Shown here: positions 42,713 to 59,344 of the stretch, one piece after another | Layout: each line of letters starts with the position of its first letter | Numbering within the stretch: position 1 is the stretch's first letter | Source: Erythrobacter sp. | GTDB taxonomy: Bacteria; Pseudomonadota; Alphaproteobacteria; Sphingomonadales; Sphingomonadaceae | DNA: 64,000 bases | Assembly (NCBI RefSeq): GCF_035194505.1 | Contig: NZ_CP136573.1 | Location: forward strand, 1,599,001 to 1,663,000 | Reading direction: 5' to 3' | Translations under genes and position numbers: made by a program | The notes under the pieces: generated by a model | What the model saw: the letters and a program-made list of their open reading frames with translations, nothing else | Told to the model about the DNA's origin: nothing | Database searches by the model: none

Positions 42713-43798
42713 ATGAAGCGCGCCAAACGCCCCGATTTCGATGCCTATGCGGGCGATCTCTACGGCGAGATGATGCTGGCAGAGCCGGCCCCTGCGCCGG
42801 CCGAACGCAAGCCGCTATCGCGCTTTGTCCCGGGCCTTGCGATCTGCGCCATTGCCAGTGCGGCGGGCGCGTGGCTGGCCCAGAATTACGGGGTGCCGAT
42901 CATTCTGGCCGGGCTGCTGCTGGGCCTCGCGATGGGCTTTGCCGCTGGCGACCCGCGCACCCATGAGGGGCTCGATGCGACCTCGCGCCACGGATTGCGC
43001 GCAGGGATCATGCTGCTCGGCTTTCAGGTGACGGTGATGGAGATTACCGCAATGGGGCTGGTGCCCTTTGCAGGCCTCGCACTGGTGATGTCGGCGGCGC
43101 TGGTGGCGGCGCTGCTGGCCGCCCGCGTAACCGGGCAGAGCCCTGCGGCAGGCCTGCTGGCGGGCGGGTCGACCGCGATCTGCGGCGCTTCGGCGGCGCT
43201 GGCGCTCTACGGCGTGATCGGACGCGAGCGGATCGAGCAGGCGCAGTTCACGCTGACGCTGGTGAGCCTTGCCACGGCGAGCGCGATTGCGCTGGTGGTC
43301 TATCCCCCGCTCACCCAGATGCTCGGCTTCAGCGATGCGCAGGCCGGCTTTCTGGTCGGCGCGTCGATCCATGATGTGGCGCAGGCCATCGGCGCGGGCT
43401 TTGCCGTGTCCGATGCTGCCGGCGCGCAGGCGACTGTCGTCAAGCTGACGCGGGTGGCGCTGCTCGCGCCGCTGGTGACGCTGGCGGCCTTGTGGATCGC
43501 GCAGGTCCAGCCGGTCGAAGCCGACGATGCGGCAGGGCGGGTGCCGCTACTGCCCCGCTTCATCCTCGTGTTCCTCGGGCTGGTGGTGTTGAACTCGCTC
43601 GTCACCCTGCCCGCCGCATTTGCCGAACACGCATTGACCCTGTCCAAGACGCTGCTGCTGCTCGCCGTCACCGCCACCGCGATGCGCACCCGCACCGATC
43701 TGCTGCTGGAACTGGGCTGGCGCTCGGTCATGCCCGTGCTCGCGGCGACCATCGCCTCGCTCGGCGTGGCGCTGGCCTTTGCGCGGTGGGCGATATGA
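42713..43798 (+). CDS. yeiH: YeiH-family putative sulfate/sulfite exporter
   Basis: 361 residues, about ten hydrophobic segments after a 37-residue cytoplasmic tail. The YeiH/UPF0324 blocks are VPIILAGLLLGLAMGFAAGD, LRAGIMLLGFQVTVMEITAM, GGSTAICGASAALAL and GFLVGASIHDVAQAIGAGFA. Family members are annotated as putative sulfate exporters and are linked to sulfite stress in enterics. Here the gene overlaps glpD by 4 nt and lies upstream of a periplasmic sulfite dehydrogenase, so it likely moves sulfite out of the cytoplasm after C-S cleavage. Confidence 0.85.
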   Translation: MKRAKRPDFDAYAGDLYGEMMLAEPAPAPAERKPLSRFVPGLAICAIASAAGAWLAQNYGVPIILAGLLLGLAMGFAAGDPRTHEGLDATSRHGLRAGIMLLGFQVTVMEITAMGLVPFAGLALVMSAALVAALLAARVTGQSPAAGLLAGGSTAICGASAALALYGVIGRERIEQAQFTLTLVSLATASAIALVVYPPLTQMLGFSDAQAGFLVGASIHDVAQAIGAGFAVSDAAGAQATVVKLTRVALLAPLVTLAALWIAQVQPVEADDAAGRVPLLPRFILVFLGLVVLNSLVTLPAAFAEHALTLSKTLLLLAVTATAMRTRTDLLLELGWRSVMPVLAATIASLGVALAFARWAI

Positions 43799-45285
43799 GT
43801 GCGGACCTGTTCGATCTCGCCGTGATCGGCGGCGGCGTGAACGGCGCGGGGATCGCGCGTGACGCTGCCGGACGCGGGGCGAAAGTGCTGCTGCTCGAAC
43901 GCGGCGATCTGGCGGAAGGCACTTCGTCCAACTCCACCAAGCTGATCCACGGCGGCTTGCGCTATCTGGAGCACTACGAGTTCGCTTTGGTGCGCGAGGC
44001 CTTGAGCGAGCGCGAGGTGCTGTGGGGCATTGCCCCGCACATCATCTGGCCGCTGCGCTTCATCCTGCCGCACCGCCCCGGCCTGCGCCCGCGCTGGCTG
44101 CTGCGGCTCGGCCTGTTCCTCTATGATCATATCGGCGGGCGCAAATATCTGCCCGCTGCCCAAAGCGTGACGCTGGCGAGCCACCCGGCAGGCGCGCCGC
44201 TGAAGCCCGCGTTCACCCGCGCCTTCGCCTATTCCGATGGCTGGGTGGACGATGCGCGGCTGGTGGTTCTGAACGCCCGCGATGCTGCCGATCGCGGGGC
44301 GGAGGTGCGCACCCGCTGCGAAGTGACCTCCCTCGCCCGCGAGGGCGATCACTGGCGCATCGCGGCGGGCGGCGAGACCTTCACCGCGCGCGCGATCGTC
44401 AATGCGGCTGGCCCGCGCGTGCTCGATCTGCTGGGCCGCGCTGGCGAGCCGTCGGCACAGAAAATGCGGCTGGTGCGCGGATCGCATATCGTCGTGAAGA
44501 AGCTGTTCGATCACGACTTCGCCTATTTCTTCCAGCTGCCTGACGGGCGCATCTTCTTTGCCATTCCCTACGAGCAGGACTTCACCCTGATCGGCACCAC
44601 CGATGTCGATCACACCGCCGGCCTTGATGAAGTGAAGGCGAGCGCGGAAGAGATCGTCTATCTGTGCGCCGGAGCCTCGGAATATTTCCGCACACCCGTG
44701 ACGCCGACTGACGTGGTGTGGACCTATTCCGGCGTGCGCCCGCTGGTGGATGACGGATCGGGCAAGCCCGAGGCGGCGACGCGCGGCTATCGCTTCGAAA
44801 TCGACGGCGGGCCGGACGAAGCCCCGCTCCTGTCCGTGTTCGGCGGCAAGATCACCACCTACCGGCACCTTGCCGCCGAAGCCGTCGAGCAGCTCGCGCC
44901 CTTCCTCCCCAGCCTCAAAGGCGGCGACTGGACCGGCAAGGCAGCTCTGCCCGGCGGCGACTTCGGGATGACGGAGGCGGAGGCGAAGGTGGCGCAGCTT
45001 GCGGCCCGCTACCCCTTCCTGCCCCCGCGCGAGGCGCACCGCCTGATCCGGCTTTATGGCACCCGTGCTTTCGCCATGCTCGGCGATGCTGGGAGCCTTG
45101 CCGAACTGGGCGAGCAATTCGGCCATGGCCTCACCGCAGCCGAAGTCGATTACCTCGTGCAGGCCGAATGGGCGCGCAGTGCCGACGACATCCTGTGGCG
45201 GCGCACCAAGCTGGGCCTGCACTTCACCCCCGAACAGGCGCTGCGCCTTCAAGCTTTTCTCTTGGAAAGGACAATCCCCGCATGA
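43795..45285 (+). CDS. glpD: Glycerol-3-phosphate dehydrogenase (FAD, quinone-linked)
   Basis: 496 residues from ATG 43795. FLDLAVIGGG-type opening (LFDLAVIGGGVNGAGIARDA), ERGDLAEGTSSNSTKLIHGG, LRYLEHYEFALVREAL, MRLVRGSHIVV, IFFAIPYEQDFTLIGTTDVD, SGVRPLVDD and VFGGKITTYRHLAAEAVEQL are diagnostic of GlpD. Oxidises glycerol-3-phosphate to DHAP at the membrane. In this locus it would use glycerol freed from sulfoquinovosyl glycerol, but glycerol kinase is not in the window. Overlaps its neighbours by 4 nt on both sides. Confidence 0.95.
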   Translation: MSADLFDLAVIGGGVNGAGIARDAAGRGAKVLLLERGDLAEGTSSNSTKLIHGGLRYLEHYEFALVREALSEREVLWGIAPHIIWPLRFILPHRPGLRPRWLLRLGLFLYDHIGGRKYLPAAQSVTLASHPAGAPLKPAFTRAFAYSDGWVDDARLVVLNARDAADRGAEVRTRCEVTSLAREGDHWRIAAGGETFTARAIVNAAGPRVLDLLGRAGEPSAQKMRLVRGSHIVVKKLFDHDFAYFFQLPDGRIFFAIPYEQDFTLIGTTDVDHTAGLDEVKASAEEIVYLCAGASEYFRTPVTPTDVVWTYSGVRPLVDDGSGKPEAATRGYRFEIDGGPDEAPLLSVFGGKITTYRHLAAEAVEQLAPFLPSLKGGDWTGKAALPGGDFGMTEAEAKVAQLAARYPFLPPREAHRLIRLYGTRAFAMLGDAGSLAELGEQFGHGLTAAEVDYLVQAEWARSADDILWRRTKLGLHFTPEQALRLQAFLLERTIPA

Positions 45286-45854
45286 CCCGAATCGTAGCCC
45301 TCGGCGGCACGGTCAATCCCGGCAGCTCGACCGAGCAGGCCTTGCGCCTCGCCGCCAGCATTGCCGAGGCCGACGGCGCCGAGGTGACGGTGTTCGGCGG
45401 CGAATATCTCACCGGTCTGCCGCATTACCTCGGCCCGGGGCACGATGCCTCGATGGGCGCGGAAATGATCGCGGCAGTGCGCGAGGCCGATGGCCTGCTG
45501 ATCGCCGCCCCCGGCTACCACGGCACGATCTCGGGCGTCGTCAAGAACGCGCTCGACTATCTCGAAGACCTCGCGCGCGATGAGCGCCCCTATCTCGATG
45601 GCCGCGCGGTCGGGCTGATTGCCACCGCGTTCGGCGATCAGGCCTCGATGTCGACTCTGCTGACGATGCGCGCCATCACCCATGCCCTGCGCGGCTGGCC
45701 GACCCCGATGGGGGCGACGATTCGCACTTATCGCGGGCTGTTCTCGCCCGATGGCGAATGTCTTGACGAGCGCGCGCGCGGGCAGCTCGAACTGGTCGGC
45801 AAGCAGGTGGTGCTGGGCGCCAAGAGCTTTGCCGCAGGAAGGGGGTTGGCGTGA
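45282..45854 (+). CDS. NAD(P)H-dependent FMN reductase
   Basis: 190 residues from ATG 45282, behind GGAAAGG. Flavodoxin-like reductase: IVALGGTVNPGSSTEQALRL (FMN phosphate loop), GLLIAAPGYHGTISGVVKNA and LDYLEDLARDERPYLDGRAV are typical of the SsuE/ArsH-like NADPH-dependent FMN reductase family. It probably provides FMNH2 to the flavin monooxygenase encoded at 33.6 kb. Coupled by 4-nt overlaps to glpD and the RibB-like gene. Confidence 0.9.
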   Translation: MTRIVALGGTVNPGSSTEQALRLAASIAEADGAEVTVFGGEYLTGLPHYLGPGHDASMGAEMIAAVREADGLLIAAPGYHGTISGVVKNALDYLEDLARDERPYLDGRAVGLIATAFGDQASMSTLLTMRAITHALRGWPTPMGATIRTYRGLFSPDGECLDERARGQLELVGKQVVLGAKSFAAGRGLA

Positions 45855-46468
45855 GCAGCGCGGCCGATCTCGACTCCGCGCTGGCCGCGGTTGCCGCTGG
45901 CCGGATCGTGGTGATTTCGGGGGACCGGCTGCGCGGCGGCGATATTGATTTCATGATCGCTGCAAGCCGCGTGACGCCCGAGGCGATCAACTTCATGGCA
46001 ACCCATGGCCGCGGACTGATCTGCCTTGCGATTCCCCAGGCGCGCGCGGATCAACTCGGCCTCAGCCTCGTCAATCCGGGCACCGAGCGCCAGACCGGTC
46101 GGCCCTTTGCCCGCTCCATCGAAGCGGCCAGCGGCGTGTCGACCGGCATCTCGGCAGCCGACCGCGCCCATACGGTGCAGGTCGCGATTGCGCCGGGTGC
46201 GAGCGCGGCCGACATCCATTCGCCCGGCCATGTCTTCCCGCTGATTGCGCAGGACAATGGCGTACTGGCCCGCCCCTCGGCCTGCGAGGCCTCGATCGAT
46301 CTGGTCCGGCTGGCAGGCGCAGGCGATGCAGCGGTGATCTGTTCGATCATGCGCGATGATGGCGAAATGGCGCGGCTCGACGATATCGGCGATCTGGTGC
46401 AGACCCATGGCCTCGCCATCGCGGATATCGGCGCGCTGACCGAGCGGCGGCAGATGGAAAGGGCCTGA
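45851..46468 (+). CDS. RibB-like protein lacking catalytic residues
   Basis: 205 residues, GTG start at 45851 overlapping the reductase stop. Clear homology to 3,4-dihydroxy-2-butanone-4-phosphate synthase: SIEAASGVSTGISAADRAHT and HSPGHVFPLIAQDNGVLARP. Active-site blocks are altered, however. The usual EDRENEGD is GDRLRGGD (residues 24-31), GHTEA is SACEA (143-147) and the late Glu in C-E-I-M is Ser (165). Metal ligands and catalytic acids are thus missing. It cannot be assumed to make riboflavin precursor; a flavin-related or novel role beside a flavin monooxygenase system is possible. Confidence 0.82.
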   Translation: MSSAADLDSALAAVAAGRIVVISGDRLRGGDIDFMIAASRVTPEAINFMATHGRGLICLAIPQARADQLGLSLVNPGTERQTGRPFARSIEAASGVSTGISAADRAHTVQVAIAPGASAADIHSPGHVFPLIAQDNGVLARPSACEASIDLVRLAGAGDAAVICSIMRDDGEMARLDDIGDLVQTHGLAIADIGALTERRQMERA

Positions 46469-46470
46469 AC

Positions 46471-47679
46471 ATGAGCGAAGGCGCAAAGGGCAGGCTGAGC
46501 CGCCGCGCGATGATCGCAGGGGCAGGCGGCGCCGCCCTGGCTGCACCGCTGCTTGCGCAAAAGCTGGTTGATCTGGGCCTGCCCGGCGGGCCGAGCCTCA
46601 GACCGATGGACCCCGCCTTCCCCGGCAAGGGGCCGATGATCGTCCAGCGCATCCGTCCGCCCTTGCTGGAAACCCCGATGGAGGTGTTCCGCGAAGGCGT
46701 GATCACGCCCAATGATCGCTTCTTCGTGCGCTGGAACTGGGAGATGCCGAGCGAAGTGAAGGCGGCCGATCACCGCGTTGCCATCGGCGGGGCGGTCAAG
46801 AAGGCGGTCTCCCTGACGCTCGACCAGATCGCGGCGGCGGGCGAGACTGTCTCGGTCGTCGCGATCAACCAGTGCGCGGGCAATGGCCGCGGCCTCAGCG
46901 AACCCCGTGTCACCGGCACCCAGTGGGGCAACGGGGCGATGGGCTGCGCGAAGTGGACCGGCGTGCGCCTCAAGGATGTGCTCGCGCTCGCGGGCGGCAC
47001 CGCGCAAGGCGCAAAGCGGGTGCGCTTTGCCGGGCTCGATGTGCCGATGACGGACGGCGCGCCGCAATTCATCAAGTCAGTGCCGATGGACATCGCCATG
47101 CGCGATGATGTGCTGGTAGCCTGGGCCATGAATGACGAGCCGCTCTCGATCCTCCACGGCTTCCCGCTGCGGATTGTCGTGCCGGGGTGGTTCTCCACCT
47201 ATTGGGTGAAGATGCTCGCCACCATCGAAGTGCTGAGCGGCGAGGACGACAGCTATTACGTCGCCGATTCCTACCGCATGCCCGCGCAGCCGATCACGCC
47301 TGAAGCCAAGGACTTCCCCACCGTTCCCATCACAGCCATGGGCCCACGCGCCTTCATCACCAGCCATGCCGATGGCGCGGTGGTGGCAAAGGGCAAGCCG
47401 CTGGTGCTGGAAGGCATCGCGATGGGGGGAGACGCGGCGCTGGAGCGCGTCGATCTGGTCGGACAAGGCTGGTCTATCCCCTGCGAGCTTGGCCCCGATG
47501 AAGGCCCCTATGCCTTCCGCCTCTGGTCGGTGAGCCTGCCGCAGGTCTCCGGCGATCTGACGGAGATCGGCGTGCGCGCTGCCAATGCGAAGGGCGCGGT
47601 GCAGCCTGACGCGTTGGTCTGGAACCCTTCGGGCTATGCCCGCAACGTGATCGAACGCATCACCCTGAGGGCACAATGA
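46471..47679 (+). CDS. Sulfite dehydrogenase, molybdenum subunit (SorA-like)
   Basis: 402 residues with a twin-arginine signal (LSRRAMIAGAGGAALAAPLL). Sulfite-oxidase fold: FFVRWNWEMPSE, VVAINQCAGNGRGLSEPRVT with the molybdenum-ligand Cys, WGNGAMGCAKWTGVRLKDVL, PLSILHGFPLRIVVPGWFST and YWVKML, then an Ig-like dimerisation domain (LVLEGIAMGGDAALERVDLV). Periplasmic oxidation of sulfite to sulfate, with electrons to the adjacent cytochrome c. Fits removal of sulfite made by sulfosugar cleavage. Two bases after the RibB-like gene. Confidence 0.92.
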   Translation: MSEGAKGRLSRRAMIAGAGGAALAAPLLAQKLVDLGLPGGPSLRPMDPAFPGKGPMIVQRIRPPLLETPMEVFREGVITPNDRFFVRWNWEMPSEVKAADHRVAIGGAVKKAVSLTLDQIAAAGETVSVVAINQCAGNGRGLSEPRVTGTQWGNGAMGCAKWTGVRLKDVLALAGGTAQGAKRVRFAGLDVPMTDGAPQFIKSVPMDIAMRDDVLVAWAMNDEPLSILHGFPLRIVVPGWFSTYWVKMLATIEVLSGEDDSYYVADSYRMPAQPITPEAKDFPTVPITAMGPRAFITSHADGAVVAKGKPLVLEGIAMGGDAALERVDLVGQGWSIPCELGPDEGPYAFRLWSVSLPQVSGDLTEIGVRAANAKGAVQPDALVWNPSGYARNVIERITLRAQ

Positions 47680-48011
47680 GAGCCGCCGCCATCATCCCCG
47701 CGCTGCTGCTGCTAAGCGGCTGCGAGCGCGCGCCGGAAGTGACTTTCGCTGACGCGTCGATCACCCTGCCCACCGATCCGGTCGATCTGCCCGAAGGCCC
47801 TGGTCGCGATGCGGTGCTTGCCAATTGCACCGCCTGCCATTCGCCTTCGACGATGCTGCAACAGCCCACGGTCCCGCGCGCAAAGTGGGAATCGATCGTG
47901 GGCAAGATGATCACGCTCTACAAGGCACCGGTGGATGAAGCGGCGATCCCTGAGATCGTCGATTACATGGTGGCGATGCAGGCTGCGCGCAACGAAGAGA
48001 CTGCGCCCTAG
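47676..48011 (+). CDS. Monohaem cytochrome c lipoprotein (SorB-like partner)
   Basis: 111 residues from ATG 47676, overlapping the dehydrogenase by 4 nt. Lipobox LLLSGC indicates a lipid-anchored periplasmic protein. A single haem site CTACHSPS lies at about residues 49-56, and methionines downstream (WESIVGKMITLYK, EIVDYMVAM) can supply the sixth ligand. It is the likely electron acceptor for the sulfite dehydrogenase, as SorB is for SorA. Convergent with gltX, overlapping by 4 nt. Confidence 0.88.
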   Translation: MRAAAIIPALLLLSGCERAPEVTFADASITLPTDPVDLPEGPGRDAVLANCTACHSPSTMLQQPTVPRAKWESIVGKMITLYKAPVDEAAIPEIVDYMVAMQAARNEETAP

Positions 48012-49360
48012 GCGTTCGCTGCCCGCTCCAATCGTGCGCGGGCTTCTGCCTCGCCGATCAGGGGCAGCAATTCGCCCATGTCGGGGCCGTGGTCCATGCC
48101 GGTGAGCGCCTGCCGCAGCGGCAGGAACAGTGCGCGCCCCTTGCGGCCCGTGGCATCCTTGAGCGCCGTCGTGAGCATGCCCCAGGGATTATCGCCCCAG
48201 ACGAGATGTGCGGCGGCATCGGCGAGAAAAGCGCGGTCTTCATCGGTGAAGTCCGGCTGGGTAATCGGCCCCGTCACCAGCCGCCACCATTCTGCCGCTT
48301 CGCCGATATGGGCAAGGTTCGGGCGGATCGCATGCCATCCGGCCGCGTCCATTCCTTCCGGCAGGCGCGCCTGCACCGCCTCGAAGGGCAGTTGGTGGAC
48401 AATCGCGGCATTGAGCCGGTCGAGATCCTCGTCATCGAACTTCGCCGGAGCGCGTCCAAAGGTGCCGAGATCGAAGCTTGCGACCAGCGCCGGGCGGTCG
48501 GCAATCGGCTCGACGGGCTGCGAGGTGCCGAGCCGCGCCAGCAGCGCGACAATCGCTTCGGGCTCGATCCCGCGCTCGCGGAAAGCATCGCAGCCGAGCG
48601 ATCCCAGGCGCTTGGAAAGCTTGCCCTCACGGCCCACCAGCAGTGCTTCATGCGCGAAGGCGGGGAGCGATTTTGCTGCAGCAAAGTCCGCAGCAAAAAG
48701 TGCGGTAAAGATTTGAATTTGAACGGCAGTGTTGGAAACGTGGTCCTCGCCGCGCAGCACTTGTGTGATGCCCATGTCGATATCGTCGACCGCGCTCGGC
48801 ATCATGTAAAGCCACGAGCCGTCCGCCCGGCGGATGACAGGATCGGACAGCTGGGCGGCGTCGAACTTCTGGGTTCCGCGAATGCCGTCTTCCCAGGTGA
48901 TCGGCTCGGCATGATCGAGCAGGAAGCGCCAATGCGGCGCAATGCCCTCGGCCTGCTTGGCGGCGTGGTCAGCATCGCTCAGCTTGAGAGCGGCACGATC
49001 ATAGATCGGCGGCAGACCGCGCCCCAAAGCGATCTTGCGCTTCACTTCCAGTTCCTGCGCGGTTTCATAGCAGGGATAGATCCGCCCCGCTGCCTTCAGC
49101 GCATCAAAGGCCGCCTCGTAGCGCGCAAGGCGGTGCGACTGGCGCTCCTCGGCGTTCCAGCCAAGGCCGAGCCAGGTGAGATCGCTGCGGATCGCGTCGA
49201 CATATTCCTCGCGGCTGCGCTCGGCGTCAGTGTCGTCGATGCGCAGGATGAAGCGCCCGCCGCTTTGCCGCGCCAGCATCCAGTTGTGGAGCGCGGTGCG
49301 GATATTGCCGACATGCAGCCGGCCGGTCGGCGAAGGGGCGAAGCGGGTGATCTTGGTCAT
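48008..49360 (-). CDS. gltX: Glutamyl-tRNA synthetase
   Basis: 450 residues. Class I signature APSPTGRLHVGNIRTALHNW (HIGH equivalent), FILRIDDTDAERSREEY, and the KMSKS equivalent GREGKLSKRLGSLG, followed by the helical anticodon-binding domain. Alphaproteobacteria often carry two GluRS paralogues, one charging tRNA-Gln for amidation; which one this is cannot be decided here. Confidence 0.94.
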   Translation of the reverse strand: MTKITRFAPSPTGRLHVGNIRTALHNWMLARQSGGRFILRIDDTDAERSREEYVDAIRSDLTWLGLGWNAEERQSHRLARYEAAFDALKAAGRIYPCYETAQELEVKRKIALGRGLPPIYDRAALKLSDADHAAKQAEGIAPHWRFLLDHAEPITWEDGIRGTQKFDAAQLSDPVIRRADGSWLYMMPSAVDDIDMGITQVLRGEDHVSNTAVQIQIFTALFAADFAAAKSLPAFAHEALLVGREGKLSKRLGSLGCDAFRERGIEPEAIVALLARLGTSQPVEPIADRPALVASFDLGTFGRAPAKFDDEDLDRLNAAIVHQLPFEAVQARLPEGMDAAGWHAIRPNLAHIGEAAEWWRLVTGPITQPDFTDEDRAFLADAAAHLVWGDNPWGMLTTALKDATGRKGRALFLPLRQALTGMDHGPDMGELLPLIGEAEARARLERAANA

Positions 49361-49402
49361 GGTGGCGAGCGGTAGAGGCCTCCGCGCCCGCCCGCAAGCG
49401 CC

Positions 49403-49861
49403 TCACACCGCGCGCAGTTCGGCAGCGACCAGTGCCAGCGCGCCCTCCCACAGCCGGTGCATCCGCTCGGGCCGGACAAGCCCCGCGAGGGCCGCTTCAA
49501 AGCCGCTGCGGTCGCTCCGCGCCGCCGCATCGACAAAGGCGCCGATCGTGGCCTCGTCATGGCTGAGCAGGCGGCAGCAGAAGCGCGAGACATGGATGTT
49601 TTCGGGCCAGCTTGCGGCAATCGCATGGGAGAGGATCAGCGCCTTGGCAGCAAGCTCCACCCCGCCGAGGCGCACCGAAAGCTCCGGCACCGGATCGCGT
49701 CCCACCTTCTCGTGCAGCGCGATCAGCCGCAGGGCGTGGACAAAGCGCGCCGCCACCGGCCCGAGCGTGTCGATCCGCGGCGGCGCGGCAAGCGCGGCAA
49801 TGACCTGCGCGGCGGCGGCGGTGGCGGCGGTGGCGGAGGTGGGCTGGGGACGCTGGGACAT
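49403..49861 (-). CDS. Hypothetical protein
   Basis: 152 residues from ATG 49861 (MSQRPQPTSATAATAAAAQV). The N-terminus is low-complexity Ala/Thr, encoded by a GGC/GGT-rich run near 49811-49846 on the plus strand. The rest is helical with FVHALRLIALHEKVGRDPVP, RLGGVELAAKALILSHAIAA and SRFCCRLLSHDEATI. I do not recognise the family. It is 43 bp upstream of gltX on the same strand and probably cotranscribed with it. Confidence 0.6.
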   Translation of the reverse strand: MSQRPQPTSATAATAAAAQVIAALAAPPRIDTLGPVAARFVHALRLIALHEKVGRDPVPELSVRLGGVELAAKALILSHAIAASWPENIHVSRFCCRLLSHDEATIGAFVDAAARSDRSGFEAALAGLVRPERMHRLWEGALALVAAELRAV

Positions 49862-49950
49862 GGAACCTCGCAAATCGGGAGAGCCGGAATGACGATCTCT
49901 CTCTGCCATTATTGCGAGTGATTTGCAATAGCGTTCCTTACGGCCTACCC

Positions 49951-49987
49951 AAAGAAAAACCCCGCCGGAGCGCGAACTCCGGCGGGG
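49951..49987 (-). terminator. Rho-independent terminator of the rpoBC operon
   Basis: On the minus strand CCCCGCCGGAG pairs with CTCCGGCGGGG around a 6-nt loop (TTCGCG) and is followed by TTTTTCTTT. It begins 37 bp past the rpoC stop. Textbook architecture. Confidence 0.92.
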
Positions 49988-50023
49988 CTTTCGATGTTTC
50001 GCACGAGTGCGAAGGCGCGGGGC

Positions 50024-54330
<4,307 letters not shown>

Positions 54331-54331
<1 letters not shown>

Positions 54332-54728
54332 TAGGCTTTCTCCGCCTCGGAAATTGCATCGCCGCAGGTCTTGGTCCTGCTCACCATGTCAGCCATCGCA
54401 TTGGGCTTGGTCAGGATGGACTGGGCCACTGCAAGCTGGAGTTGCGCGTAGTCCATGCCGATCATGGGATCACGCTTGCCCAGCTGGCGGCCCGACATCA
54501 GGGTCAGCCTGCGATAAAAGCTCTCGGTCCCTTTGACGGTCTCGATCGCCTTGGCTTGTTCTTCATTCGTCGCTTCCTGACGGGTCAGGGTCATCAACAC
54601 GCTGTCCGCAGCAACCCGGCATTCCAGGGCACTGCGATAAACCGTCTCGACGCCCTTATCCGCAGCGCTCGACGGGGTGGCGACCAGCGCCATCCCCGTG
54701 AACCCGGCGGCCATCAGCGCCTTGCGCA

Positions 54729-54732
<4 letters not shown>
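54331..54732 (-). CDS. Small secreted protein of unknown function between rpoB and rpoC
   Basis: 133 residues. Signal-peptide-like start MRKALMAAGFTGMALVATPSSAADKG, then an alpha-helical charged domain (ECRVAADSVLMTLTRQEATN, EEQAKAIETVKGTESFYRRL) and a late CGDAISEAEKA. Two cysteines in the mature part may form a disulfide. I recognise no family. It overlaps the rpoB stop (4 nt) and shares a base with the rpoC start, so it is translated within the polymerase operon. Compositionally like its neighbours. An exported protein in this position is unexpected. Confidence 0.8.
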
Positions 54733-58919
<4,187 letters not shown>

Positions 58920-59162
58920 GGAAGATCGGGCCTCTTCAATTGGGCCGCGCGGGTTGGCTCGCGCGGACGGAAAAATATCGCATGCGTCACGCGAGAAAAA
59001 TCAGCCGGATCGAACGCACAAATGCCGCGTGCCCACAGCGCCCTCAGGGCGGTGCTGGCAGCAGCATCACATCATGCGTCGCGAAATTGGCTTGTCGCCG
59101 CTTCCATTCCTAGGCCGGTTCCCGCGCAGAATCAGCCTTGCTCGAAGCGAGCGAGAGCGGCG

Positions 59163-59191
59163 CTGATAGGTTCCCCACCACAGGCTGTCAA
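59163..59191 (-). promoter_or_regulatory. Putative rpoBC promoter
   Basis: On the minus strand TTGACA (59191-59186), 17-bp spacer, TATCAG (59168-59163), about 244 bp before rpoB. The 425-bp region 58920-59344 between rpoB and the plus-strand mini-gene holds this, a long rpoB leader and the opposing promoter; no gene was found in it. Confidence 0.6.
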
Positions 59192-59273
59192 CGCCGCGCA
59201 AGCAGCCGCACCGGAGAGGCAGGGCCACTTACCGCAAAACAACGCGGGCAATATCGTTTTTCAATATTATTGA

Positions 59274-59302
59274 TTGACGATAAGCCGCGAATCGGATTAG
59301 AG
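59274..59302 (+). promoter_or_regulatory. Putative promoter of the mini-protein/DUF2975/XRE unit
   Basis: TTGACG (59274-59279) with TTAGAG 17 bp on (59297-59302), 42 bp before the mini-gene. Directly upstream is an AT-rich imperfect inverted repeat, CAATATCGTTTTTCAATATT (59249-59268), a candidate binding site for the XRE regulator encoded downstream. Confidence 0.5.
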
Positions 59303-59344
59303 AGGTTTTATCGAATCACGATGTGTCGCCGAAAGGAAAACGAT

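Noticed and set aside
42692..42715. Seven-codon mini-ORF (MGKAEPR) ending in an ATGA overlap with yeiH
   Set aside because: Too short to distinguish from chance; possibly a coupling leader but unsupported.
49811..49846. GGC/GGT trinucleotide run as a microsatellite or phase-variable tract
   Set aside because: It encodes the Ala/Thr-rich start of the hypothetical protein at 49403-49861 and the unit is imperfect.
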